A DNA stretch of 41,707 bases from Lachnospiraceae bacterium (GTDB lineage: Bacteria; Bacillota; Clostridia; Lachnospirales; Lachnospiraceae): the NCBI GenBank assembly GCA_017938145.1, contig JAGBCB010000025.1:1-41707 (forward strand), given 5' to 3'. Below the pieces are notes generated by a model that was not told where the DNA came from, made no database searches, and was given only the letters and a program-made list of their open reading frames with translations. This document shows, piece by piece, positions 6,927 to 13,888 of this stretch; the first letter of the stretch is position 1; each line of letters opens with the position of its first letter. A program made the position numbers and the translations under genes.

Positions 6927-9656
6927 TTATTCGGACTTCATGTATTCCTTAGAAAGGTCATTGCCGTTTGCTGCAACGAAATCAGCCCATTCAGCATCGG
7001 TGTACATAACTTCCATGTATCTAAGACCACCGAAGCCCATGAAGGTATGCTCATCTTCAGAGAAGTAAGCAAACTTAGCACCGAGGAAGGAACCGCCACC
7101 GTCAGCAATAAGCATTACGGAACGGCTTTCCTTAATGGTAACTTCTTCTAAAGCGGAGAGAATCATAAGTCTTGCTTCAACAGGAGCAAAACCTTCACCC
7201 CAGTTGTAGGTCTTAGCCTGACCCTCAGTTTCAGCCAGACCGTTTAAGCAGTAGTACCAGTTCTGGATGCTCATAGTGATAGTCTCACCTGCACCTGCGT
7301 AATCACCTGCAGGCATTGTAAGAGTCATATCAATATTAGCTGTATCCCAGTACATATGGTAGTTTAAGCTATCTTCTGGGTTAACAAATGCACCAACGAT
7401 ATCGAATGGATTGAATGCATTACCGGAGAAACCATAACCGAAACCGATCTGGGTCTTACCGGTACGGAAAGCTTCTGCCCACTGGTTACCAGCGGAAGCG
7501 TCAAATACAAGCTTAATCTTGCCTTCAAGAGCAGTACCCTTTGTCAGGCCGTCAAGAACTTCCTGAAGGTAGCTGCAACGGAATCTCTGCTTATCAGTAT
7601 CAGAGGAAGAACCGTAAACAATGGTAATGTCCTTATTTGCATCATAACCATACTTTTCTGGGTCAGCAAGGAGAATGTCAATAGCTTCCTGCATCTTCTG
7701 CTTTGCAAGAGTTGGGTTATAACCGGTTAAGGAGTCGTAAGCGTCTTCAGTGGAAAGACCGGAAAGGTCACCGCCGGACCACTTGCCGTTAGCATCCTGA
7801 GTGAAGCCGTAAGCACGAAGGATACCTTCCTTAGCAACTACAGCGTTACGGTACTGACCACCGTCTTCGAGTTCAGGAGAGTTTTCAATATCATAGTAGT
7901 AAGCTACGTTAAGAAGACCAAAGCAAGGAACTGCGGAACCCGGCCAAATCTTTTCAACGATGTCGCTTCTGTTGAGTGCAAGGTTGAATGCATGACGGAA
8001 TTCCTGGATAGCAAGAATACCGTTGTTGTTTTCGCTGTTCTTAAGAGTGTTAAGATCAGAGTATAACTGCATACCGAAAGTACCGGTAGAGGTAGATGTG
8101 AAGTATACATACTTGGAGTCAAGGTAATCAGCTACGTTCTCTGTCTGGAGAGAAGCATCGTCGTAAGAACCGTTTAAGAAGCCCATCCACTTAGTGGAGA
8201 ACTCTTCAACCTTACGGCAGTTGATTGCAGTGATATTGTACTGATTCTTGTACTGTTCCATGTTCCAACCGTACCAGTTCTCGTTCTTTACGAGCTTGTA
8301 GTGGGAACCTGCTTCGAACTCAACGAGCTTGTAAGGACCCCAGCTTGCTGTTGTCTCAAGAGAAGAGTTGTAGTTGGATGTCCAAAGAGTTGCACCTGCT
8401 GCAGGAGCAATCTTGGAAGCTTCATACTTAGCCTTGTGAACTACAGGAAGGCTGGAGAAGTAGTATGGAGCCCATACGGAAAGGCTGCCGTCTTCCTTAA
8501 GGAAGGAGTATGCCTTGTCTAAGCAAAGAACGATAGCGTTCTCTTCAGGAATAGCGTAGATACCTACGTCTTCCCACTTTACTTCCTGGCCGTAACCGGA
8601 AACGTAGAAAAGAGCTTCTTTAAAGTAAGCATCCTGAGTTTCTGCATCAAGTCCTGCCCAGTCAATGCCGAATGGCATAAGAGCATAAGCAAGAAGATCC
8701 TTAGCTGCCTGCATATTCTCTGCGTTAATCAGAGTATAACCAAACTCATTTGCTTCGTCTGCGATAACAGCAAGAGCAGCTGTAGCTTCTGCTGTACCAA
8801 CATAATTAGTGATTAAGTCGGTAATAGCATAGCCTGCAAGTGTCATCTCTGTAGAGTCAACGCCCAGATAAACCTCATTACTTGTAATATCGAAGGAATA
8901 GTCAGGGGTCTCGTCTGCTCCGTAAGCCGGAACTACAGGAGCATAAATTGGAGACTTAGAGAAGAAGTATGCCTTGGAGTTCTTAATCATTAAAGTATCA
9001 TAGTAAGTATTAGCACGGAAGTTCATGAAAGTAGGATCAAGTAATTCCTTCATGGAGTACTCGAAGTCAGCAGCTGTGATAGGTGTGCCGTCATCCCACT
9101 TTAAGTCGTCACGAAGAGTAATCTTCCAAGCGTAACCGCCTTCAGCCTTCTGAGCATCAGTGTAACCCCACTTAGCATCTACACTTGAAGTAACATCTTC
9201 AAGCTTGGTAGCTGCAGAATAGTTTGTGGTGTAAGCACCAGGAACGATGCCATCCTTATTGATGGAACCGTCTGCATTGAACTTCTGATCGTTTTCGAAC
9301 TTGTAGTCGTAATCGAAGAAAGAAGATCCGATGTAGTTCATAATCTGAGTGTCGTTGTTATCCGCATAAGTGAATTCATTCCAGTTACTTGGCATTACGG
9401 ATGTTGTTGTGTTGTACTCAGCCTGCTTGATTTCAGCCGGCTTAATTGTTGGCTGCTCTTCGCCGCCACTTGGGTTTTCATCTCCGCCAACAGGAGCTGT
9501 TGTTGGAGCTGTTGTCGGAGCCGGTGTCTGGATACCGCTCGCGATACTGCCCTTTCCTTCGTCATTCTCATCCTTACCACCACATGCTGCCATGCTGAAT
9601 ACCATGGTAAGTGCAAGAACTACAGAAAGGACTTTTTTCATTTTGTTTTTGAACAT
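6927..9656 (-). CDS. oppA: Oligopeptide-binding lipoprotein OppA (oversized)
   Basis: 909-aa extracellular solute-binding protein of SBP family 5, anchored as a lipoprotein. The start at 9656 has AGGAGG 8 nt upstream. The signal peptide MFKNKMKKVLSVVLALTM ends in a lipobox with MAAC followed by GG, so the mature protein begins at Cys. A Pro/Thr/Gly-rich linker (about 32-62) follows. The family segment with LKWDDGTPITAADFEYSMKE is clear at about 180-205. Typical OppA proteins are about 540-600 aa, so some 300 residues are extra, spread through the first half (Tyr/Asp-rich). It is the first gene of the operon, with its own strong promoter (9966-9995) and a ~300-nt leader. Confidence 0.93.
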   Translation of the reverse strand: MFKNKMKKVLSVVLALTMVFSMAACGGKDENDEGKGSIASGIQTPAPTTAPTTAPVGGDENPSGGEEQPTIKPAEIKQAEYNTTTSVMPSNWNEFTYADNNDTQIMNYIGSSFFDYDYKFENDQKFNADGSINKDGIVPGAYTTNYSAATKLEDVTSSVDAKWGYTDAQKAEGGYAWKITLRDDLKWDDGTPITAADFEYSMKELLDPTFMNFRANTYYDTLMIKNSKAYFFSKSPIYAPVVPAYGADETPDYSFDITSNEVYLGVDSTEMTLAGYAITDLITNYVGTAEATAALAVIADEANEFGYTLINAENMQAAKDLLAYALMPFGIDWAGLDAETQDAYFKEALFYVSGYGQEVKWEDVGIYAIPEENAIVLCLDKAYSFLKEDGSLSVWAPYYFSSLPVVHKAKYEASKIAPAAGATLWTSNYNSSLETTASWGPYKLVEFEAGSHYKLVKNENWYGWNMEQYKNQYNITAINCRKVEEFSTKWMGFLNGSYDDASLQTENVADYLDSKYVYFTSTSTGTFGMQLYSDLNTLKNSENNNGILAIQEFRHAFNLALNRSDIVEKIWPGSAVPCFGLLNVAYYYDIENSPELEDGGQYRNAVVAKEGILRAYGFTQDANGKWSGGDLSGLSTEDAYDSLTGYNPTLAKQKMQEAIDILLADPEKYGYDANKDITIVYGSSSDTDKQRFRCSYLQEVLDGLTKGTALEGKIKLVFDASAGNQWAEAFRTGKTQIGFGYGFSGNAFNPFDIVGAFVNPEDSLNYHMYWDTANIDMTLTMPAGDYAGAGETITMSIQNWYYCLNGLAETEGQAKTYNWGEGFAPVEARLMILSALEEVTIKESRSVMLIADGGGSFLGAKFAYFSEDEHTFMGFGGLRYMEVMYTDAEWADFVAANGNDLSKEYMKSE

Positions 9657-9959
9657 ATTATTGTCCTCCTTTTTTGTTAAGCTCCTCTTCCTAATTATTC
9701 CTGTCTGCTTGTCCTGTATATACCGCTTTTTTCTTTTATGCTTTGTAGTGTGCCCATTTGTCCGCCTGTAACGAACACGATGGTTACACTTACACATTAT
9801 ACGGTTTTCATCACTGCTTTACCATGCTAACATGCTACCACAAAAGAGAAAAGCCGTATATACAAGTAAAAGCGCAGAAACTTTCTTTTACGCACTCCGT
9901 GGAAAGCCTCTTCGCTTTATTAAACAGTCAGGATAAAAATCTGATTCACTTTTCTTAAC
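9657..9959 (-). other. Long structured 5' leader of oppA
   Basis: Between the predicted transcription start near 9959 and the oppA ATG there are about 300 nt without a convincing gene. On the minus strand it holds several hairpins: GTAAAAG/CTTTTAC; a longer one pairing 9848-9860 with 9799-9810 (one bulge); and AAAGC/GCTTT near 9903-9918. I recognise no known riboswitch. No leader peptide longer than a few codons with a ribosome site is visible. Together with bases 9960-10104 (promoter and an upstream hairpin) this accounts for the only gene-free stretch over 300 nt. Confidence 0.45.
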
Positions 9960-9965
9960 AGTGAC

Positions 9966-9995
9966 ATTATAGTATTATTGTATACCTTTTGTCAA
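9966..9995 (-). promoter_or_regulatory. Sigma-A promoter of the opp operon
   Basis: On the minus strand, perfect consensus TTGACA (9995-9990) and TATAAT (9971-9966) are separated by 18 nt. This predicts strong transcription starting near 9959, consistent with an abundant binding protein. Confidence 0.85.
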
Positions 9996-10037
9996 GGAAA
10001 AATTGTCGAATATTTTCGTTGAAAGCCCTTTCAATAA

Positions 10038-10085
10038 GCCCTTTTCCGTAAAAAATGCACAATTTTAGCAAATACGGAAAAGAGC
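10038..10085 (-). terminator. Hairpin downstream of the NitT/TauT-type permease gene
   Basis: A 13-bp stem (10038-10050 with 10073-10085, one G-U pair, 22-nt loop) begins 19 nt past the stop of the permease gene. The trailing sequence on the minus strand is not a true U-run, so termination is uncertain. It may simply cap the upstream transcript. Confidence 0.4.
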
Positions 10086-10104
10086 TTGTATACATTAATA
10101 CGTT

Positions 10105-10941
10105 TTACTTTTTCTCCAGTCGGGCAATTCCATGATACAAAAGAACCGATATCACACACAAAATAAATATACTGGTAATCACAATATCCAATTTAAATAC
10201 CTGGCTGGCGTAAATAATCAGATAACCGAGTCCTGCTTTGGCGGCCAAAAATTCACCGATAATTACTCCCACCAGTGCCAAACCCAGATTGACTTTCATC
10301 AAACTGATGACCGTCGGAATGTTGCCCGGCAGAATTACCTTGGTTAAAATGTCTTTTTTTGTTCCTCCCAAAGTAGTAATCAGTTTCAGCTTATCCTCTT
10401 CCGTTCCCGCAAAGCTGTGATACAGTGTCAGCACCGTACCAAACACCGCCACCGATACCGCCGCCACAATGATTGTCTTCATATTAGCCCCCAGCCACAC
10501 AATAAACACCGGCGCCAGGGCAGATTTCGGCAAGCTGTTGAGCATCACCAGATACGGCTCAAAAATACCGGATAGTCTAGTATTCCACCAAAGCATAATC
10601 GCTATTCCGATTCCGAACACCAAAATCAAAAAAAAGCTGAAAAAGGTTTCTGCCAGAGTAATGCCGGTATGATACCAAAGACTTCCGTCCTTTGCCATAG
10701 AAACTATGGTTGCCACCACCCGGCTTGGGGAACTGAATACAAAGGCATTGATAAAACCGGCCCGCGCGCCTACTTCCCAAAATCCCAGAAACAGTATCAT
10801 AATAATCCACTGCCAGCTGCGGATTACCCTTGCTTCCTTTTTACACCCCTGTAAGTATTCTTTCTGAGCCGAAGAAATTTCTGCTGTTTCTCCGGTTCTA
10901 TCCAGATTCCGGTATAACACTTCTTTAGACTTCATCAGCAT
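10105..10941 (-). CDS. ABC transporter permease, NitT/TauT (SsuC/TauC) family
   Basis: 278-aa inner-membrane permease of the family that imports nitrate, sulfonates, taurine, or pyrimidine/thiamine precursors. A 40-residue hydrophilic N-terminus precedes about six TM helices. The EAA loop with TTLGGTKKDILTKVILPGNIPTV (split over about 193-215) is a clear family feature. It starts at 10941 with AGGAG 10 nt upstream and overlaps the ATPase gene by 17 nt, so the two are coupled. No periplasmic-type binding protein gene lies on either side. The substrate cannot be told from sequence. Confidence 0.9.
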   Translation of the reverse strand: MLMKSKEVLYRNLDRTGETAEISSAQKEYLQGCKKEARVIRSWQWIIMILFLGFWEVGARAGFINAFVFSSPSRVVATIVSMAKDGSLWYHTGITLAETFFSFFLILVFGIGIAIMLWWNTRLSGIFEPYLVMLNSLPKSALAPVFIVWLGANMKTIIVAAVSVAVFGTVLTLYHSFAGTEEDKLKLITTLGGTKKDILTKVILPGNIPTVISLMKVNLGLALVGVIIGEFLAAKAGLGYLIIYASQVFKLDIVITSIFILCVISVLLYHGIARLEKK

Positions 10942-11710
10942 AATCCATCAGCTCCTTCCATATTTTTTGATAATAGGATGCAAACTCTCTGGCACTTCTT
11001 CCTTCGGAAGGTTTTGACGGTTTGCTTCCATCCTCCATGGTAAGCTTAATTTTCACTTCTTTTTTGATACGTCCCGGTCTTTTTGTCAACACAATGATAC
11101 GCTCCGACATACTGATGGCCTCCGCAATATCATGGGTAATCAGAACTGCGGTTTTTCCCTCTTTTTTAAGAATAGTAGTTATGTCGTCTGCCACACTGAG
11201 TCTGGTCTGATAGTCCAGGGCCGAAAACGGTTCATCAAGAAGCAAAAGCTCCGGTTCCATTACCAAAGTCCGGATTAATGCCGCTCTCTGCTTCATACCC
11301 CCGGAAAGTTCTGCCGGTTTCACATTCCTAAACTCATACAACCCATACTGTTTCAGCATTTTTTCTGCCAATGCCAGTTTTTCCCTTGTTTTACATTGAT
11401 TGATTTCCAACCCCAGGCAGATGTTTTCCTCCGTGGTCCGCCATGGCAGCAGGTGGTCTTTCTGCAACATGTAACCAATTTTGTCTCGATGCTCCTGCAC
11501 CGGTGTTCCTTCTATGGTAATACTGCCCTCTCTGAACGGCAGCAGTCCCGCAATCAAATTCAGCAATGTGGACTTACCGCATCCGCTTGGTCCCACAATT
11601 GCCAGAAACTCTCCTTTTTTTACGCTTAAATCGATACCAGAGAGCGCCTTTGTTTCGCCCGCTTTTGTGTGATAGGAGTAATCCAGTCCCGAAATCTCCA
11701 AAAACTCCAT
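10925..11710 (-). CDS. ABC transporter ATPase, NitT/TauT (SsuB/TauB) family
   Basis: 261-aa ATPase that pairs with the permease just downstream. Walker A GPSGCGKST is at about 42-50, the Q-loop in MLQKDHLLPWRT near 81-92, signature LSGGMKQR near 134-141, Walker B LLLLDEP near 154-160 and switch His in ITHD near 190. The gene is the first of a two-gene operon. The binding subunit is missing from the neighbourhood, so it must be encoded elsewhere or shared with another system. Confidence 0.9.
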   Translation of the reverse strand: MEFLEISGLDYSYHTKAGETKALSGIDLSVKKGEFLAIVGPSGCGKSTLLNLIAGLLPFREGSITIEGTPVQEHRDKIGYMLQKDHLLPWRTTEENICLGLEINQCKTREKLALAEKMLKQYGLYEFRNVKPAELSGGMKQRAALIRTLVMEPELLLLDEPFSALDYQTRLSVADDITTILKKEGKTAVLITHDIAEAISMSERIIVLTKRPGRIKKEVKIKLTMEDGSKPSKPSEGRSAREFASYYQKIWKELMDYADEV

Positions 11711-11803
11711 ACTCTCATTTCCCTTTCCCTCTGATACAATAAATATATGTTGGAATAATTAAAAGGTGCGGAGCATATTTTTTATTTGTGACAGAAAAAC
11801 GTC

Positions 11804-11832
11804 TTGACTTTTTGCCGATTTAGTTGCATAAT
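11804..11832 (+). promoter_or_regulatory. Promoter of the tRNA-Pro/tRNA-Thr unit
   Basis: TTGACT (11804-11809) and CATAAT (11827-11832) are separated by 17 nt. This puts the start near 11839, about 24 nt before the mature tRNA-Pro 5' end. Confidence 0.65.
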
Positions 11833-11862
11833 ATCATAGTCGGTTAACACCACACTACATAT

Positions 11863-11936
11863 CGAGGCGTGGCTCAGTTTGGTAGAGCGCTGCGTTCGGG
11901 ACGCAGAGGCCGCGTGTTCGAATCACGTCGCCTCGA
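11863..11936 (+). tRNA. tRNA-Pro (anticodon CGG)
   Basis: A full cloverleaf is visible. The acceptor stem CGAGGCG/CGCCTCG begins with the C1-G72 pair typical of bacterial tRNA-Pro. The D arm is GCTC/GAGC, the anticodon stem CTGCG/CGCAG with loop TTCGGGA, and the T arm GCGTG/CACGT with TTCGAAT. The discriminator is A and CCA is not encoded. It reads CCG codons. Confidence 0.97.
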
Positions 11937-11957
11937 TTTATTTGTTTATGAAAAGTG

Positions 11958-11982
11958 AAAAACTCGTGCAAACGGGTTTTTT
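11958..11982 (+). terminator. Terminator between the two tRNA genes
   Basis: The stem AAAACTCGT (11959-11967) pairs with ACGGGTTTT (11972-11980, one G-U) around a GCAA tetraloop, followed by more T. It should end much of the tRNA-Pro transcript. tRNA-Thr then depends on read-through or on a promoter I could not identify. Confidence 0.7.
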
Positions 11983-12001
11983 CTCTTATATAGACAAAAT
12001 T

Positions 12002-12074
12002 GCTGAAATAGCTCAGTCGGTAGAGCACTTCACTCGTAATGAAGGGGTCGTGGGTTCAAGTCCCATTTTCAGCT
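12002..12074 (+). tRNA. tRNA-Thr (anticodon CGT)
   Basis: The cloverleaf has a perfect acceptor stem GCTGAAA/TTTCAGC, D arm GCTC/GAGC, anticodon stem CTTCA/TGAAG with loop CTCGTAA, and T arm GTGGG/CCCAT with loop TTCAAGT. The discriminator is T and CCA is not encoded. It reads ACG codons. The AT-rich PemK-like gene begins 87 nt downstream, a common place for acquired DNA. Confidence 0.97.
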
Positions 12075-12161
12075 TTATATTATTATTTTTATATTTTCAA
12101 TCTATCTTTTATACGCGAATATTTCCCAAAAATCAACACCAATTTAATTAAGGAGAAACGA

Positions 12162-12722
12162 ATGATAAATCCTCGCTATTCTGCATTGTTTGAAAAATTA
12201 AATGATGCTTTAGAAAAATTACATTCAATAAAATCGGACAATCCAAATATTGATCTTGATTGTCTTAACTGGTTTGTTGAACATGTAACCAAAAATTATC
12301 ATATTTTTAAATCAAAAAAATCAAAAGAACAACTAGATACGGAATTGAACAAAAAGCCTCGCGGTCACGTCTACTGGGTAGAGTTTGGAATAAACATTGG
12401 TAGCGAATTTAGTAACCCACATTATGCAGTTGTTGTCAAAGAATCAAAGTATACATCGGTTGTAGTTCCACTTACTTCAAAAAAAGCTGATATTCCTATG
12501 TGGATTCAAGAAGACGATGCCATTATTCCCATTGGAAACGTCTCCGGATTCGAAACCAATGACACTGAATGTTATGCCTGCATTTCTTTTATCCGTTCTG
12601 TAAGCAAACGTCGATTAAGTTCAAAAGTTAATGGAAAGTTTTTAAAATTAAAACTAAATTCACGACAAATGGATAAAATAGATCAAGTAATAAACAATCG
12701 GTTTACTTCCGTTCCTCATTGA
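12162..12722 (+). CDS. Orphan PemK/MazF-family toxin-like protein
   Basis: 186-aa protein. The start at 12162 has AGGAG 6 nt upstream; a longer frame from 12039 would begin inside tRNA-Thr and is rejected. Residues 1-65 are a helical, charged extension. From about 67 the MazF/PemK fold pattern begins: RGHVYWVEFG, then the NPHYAVVV strand, then VVPLTSKK near 101-108 and a C-terminal FIRSVSKRRL. Members usually are mRNA endoribonucleases paired with a small antitoxin. None is seen upstream or downstream, so it may be orphan, self-restrained by its N-terminus, or no longer toxic. The gene is clearly more AT-rich than its neighbours, which suggests transfer next to the tRNA. Confidence 0.8.
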   Translation: MINPRYSALFEKLNDALEKLHSIKSDNPNIDLDCLNWFVEHVTKNYHIFKSKKSKEQLDTELNKKPRGHVYWVEFGINIGSEFSNPHYAVVVKESKYTSVVVPLTSKKADIPMWIQEDDAIIPIGNVSGFETNDTECYACISFIRSVSKRRLSSKVNGKFLKLKLNSRQMDKIDQVINNRFTSVPH

Positions 12723-12805
12723 CAACATCTATTTTCTGTGATACACTTATATTAGGTTAAACACCGTGAGGATTGTTTTAACATTCGGCTATACGCCAGA
12801 GGATT

Positions 12806-12836
12806 AAAAAAGCAGGTCGCATGACCTGCTTTTTTT
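12806..12836. terminator. Bidirectional terminator between the PemK-like gene and degV
   Basis: A 13-bp stem (12806-12818 with 12823-12835), GCAT loop, with A-run and T-run on opposite sides so it works in both directions between convergent genes. Confidence 0.9.
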
Positions 12837-12848
12837 GCTTATTCGCAC

Positions 12849-13682
12849 TTAATAACTCACAATAATTCCGCCTTCGTTGGCATACAGTGTAGATACCCCT
12901 GCTGCATTTACAATAATGCAGTCTTTAAACGGCAGTCGCTTTAAAATCTCGTTTTTCACCCATTCGGCACGCTCCCTGTTATTGCAATGGGTAATACCAA
13001 GAATCTTGTGTGCCACATCCTTGGCATCCTTCTCGATATGCTCAATCATCCGCATCAAAGCCTTGTTGTGGCCCCGCACCTGATCGATTTTAATAATTTC
13101 ACCATCGTCTGCAGCCATTACCGGCCGGATATTCAGCACATTGCAAATGGTAAAGGTAACCCGGCTGAGTCTTCCGTTTTTACGAAGATTCTCCAAAGAT
13201 TCCAACACAAACTTGGTTTCCATATTATCACGGAATTCCGTAATCTTTTCTTTTACCGTTGCAAAATCCAATCCTTTTTCCTTTAATTCCCGAAGTTTAA
13301 CCGCAAGAAGCATTTGTCCGCAGGAAGCCGACCGGGAATCTACAATTTCAATCTTAGCCTCCGGGTGTTCTTCCAGATACATCTCCTTTGCCACCACTGC
13401 GCTGTTATAAGAGCCACTGAGTCGTGAAGAAAGGGTAACTACATAGCACTCCTCCTGGCCTTCAAACTCCTGCATGTAACGTTCCGGTGATGGGCAGGCA
13501 GACTTCGGACACTCCGGACTGGCCTTCATCTTAGCAATAAACTCCTTCTGGTTAAAAGTATCGTCATCTACAAAATCTTCGCCATCAATGGTTAACGTTA
13601 ACGGAACAAGGCTCACTAAACCGGCTTGTTTCATTTCATCAGTAATATCGGTACAACTATCCCCTATAATCTTGTACGACAT
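12849..13682 (-). CDS. DegV family protein (fatty-acid-binding FakB type)
   Basis: 277-aa DegV-fold protein. Family members bind a fatty acid and present it to the FakA kinase for phospholipid synthesis. The N-terminal GDSCTDI motif, the LSSRLSGSYNSA segment and the LENLRKNGRLSR segment are typical. The start at 13682 is preferred over a TTG at 13697 because GGAGG sits 5 nt upstream of the ATG. It is a single-gene unit with its own promoter candidate at 13751-13779. No fakA gene is in the window, so the partner must be elsewhere. Confidence 0.92.
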   Translation of the reverse strand: MSYKIIGDSCTDITDEMKQAGLVSLVPLTLTIDGEDFVDDDTFNQKEFIAKMKASPECPKSACPSPERYMQEFEGQEECYVVTLSSRLSGSYNSAVVAKEMYLEEHPEAKIEIVDSRSASCGQMLLAVKLRELKEKGLDFATVKEKITEFRDNMETKFVLESLENLRKNGRLSRVTFTICNVLNIRPVMAADDGEIIKIDQVRGHNKALMRMIEHIEKDAKDVAHKILGITHCNNRERAEWVKNEILKRLPFKDCIIVNAAGVSTLYANEGGIIVSY

Positions 13683-13750
13683 ATTAGCCTCCGTCAAAAA
13701 TAGTTTTGTTCTTCTTTTAACATGGTTTTAAAAACCACATTTCCAAGTAC

Positions 13751-13779
13751 ATAATAACACAACTGTTTTTATTTGAAAA
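13751..13779 (-). promoter_or_regulatory. Candidate promoter of the degV-family gene
   Basis: On the minus strand TTTTCA (13779-13774), 17-nt spacer, TATTAT (13756-13751). The -10 is good and the -35 weak. It lies about 70 nt upstream of the start codon. Confidence 0.45.
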
Positions 13780-13823
13780 GGGGGCACTTGAAAACTTTAT
13801 ACTTTTTTTATCGCCTCAAAATC

Positions 13824-13875
13824 AAAAATTCCGACGCAGTTCTTCTCCCAGGTTGGGAACTGCGTCGGAATTTTT
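13824..13875 (-). terminator. Strong terminator of htpG
   Basis: A perfect 19-bp stem pairs 13824-13842 with 13857-13875 around a 14-nt loop, and a T-rich tail follows on the minus strand. It begins 14 nt past the htpG stop. Confidence 0.9.
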
Positions 13876-13888
13876 TAATTTTATAATT

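Noticed and set aside
9370-9771. Hydrophobic plus-strand frame opposite the oppA signal peptide and linker
   Set aside because: It is a shadow of the lipoprotein N-terminus and lacks a ribosome site and any conserved pattern.
11879-12151. Plus-strand frame crossing both tRNA genes
   Set aside because: It reads through the structured tRNA genes and has no protein-like sequence.
12039-12161. Longer start for the PemK-like gene
   Set aside because: It would begin inside tRNA-Thr and has no ribosome site, whereas the ATG at 12162 has AGGAG at proper distance.
12002-12848. Possible integrated element with attachment sites at tRNA-Thr
   Set aside because: I found no second copy of the tRNA 3' end downstream of the PemK-like gene and no integrase, so only composition supports insertion.
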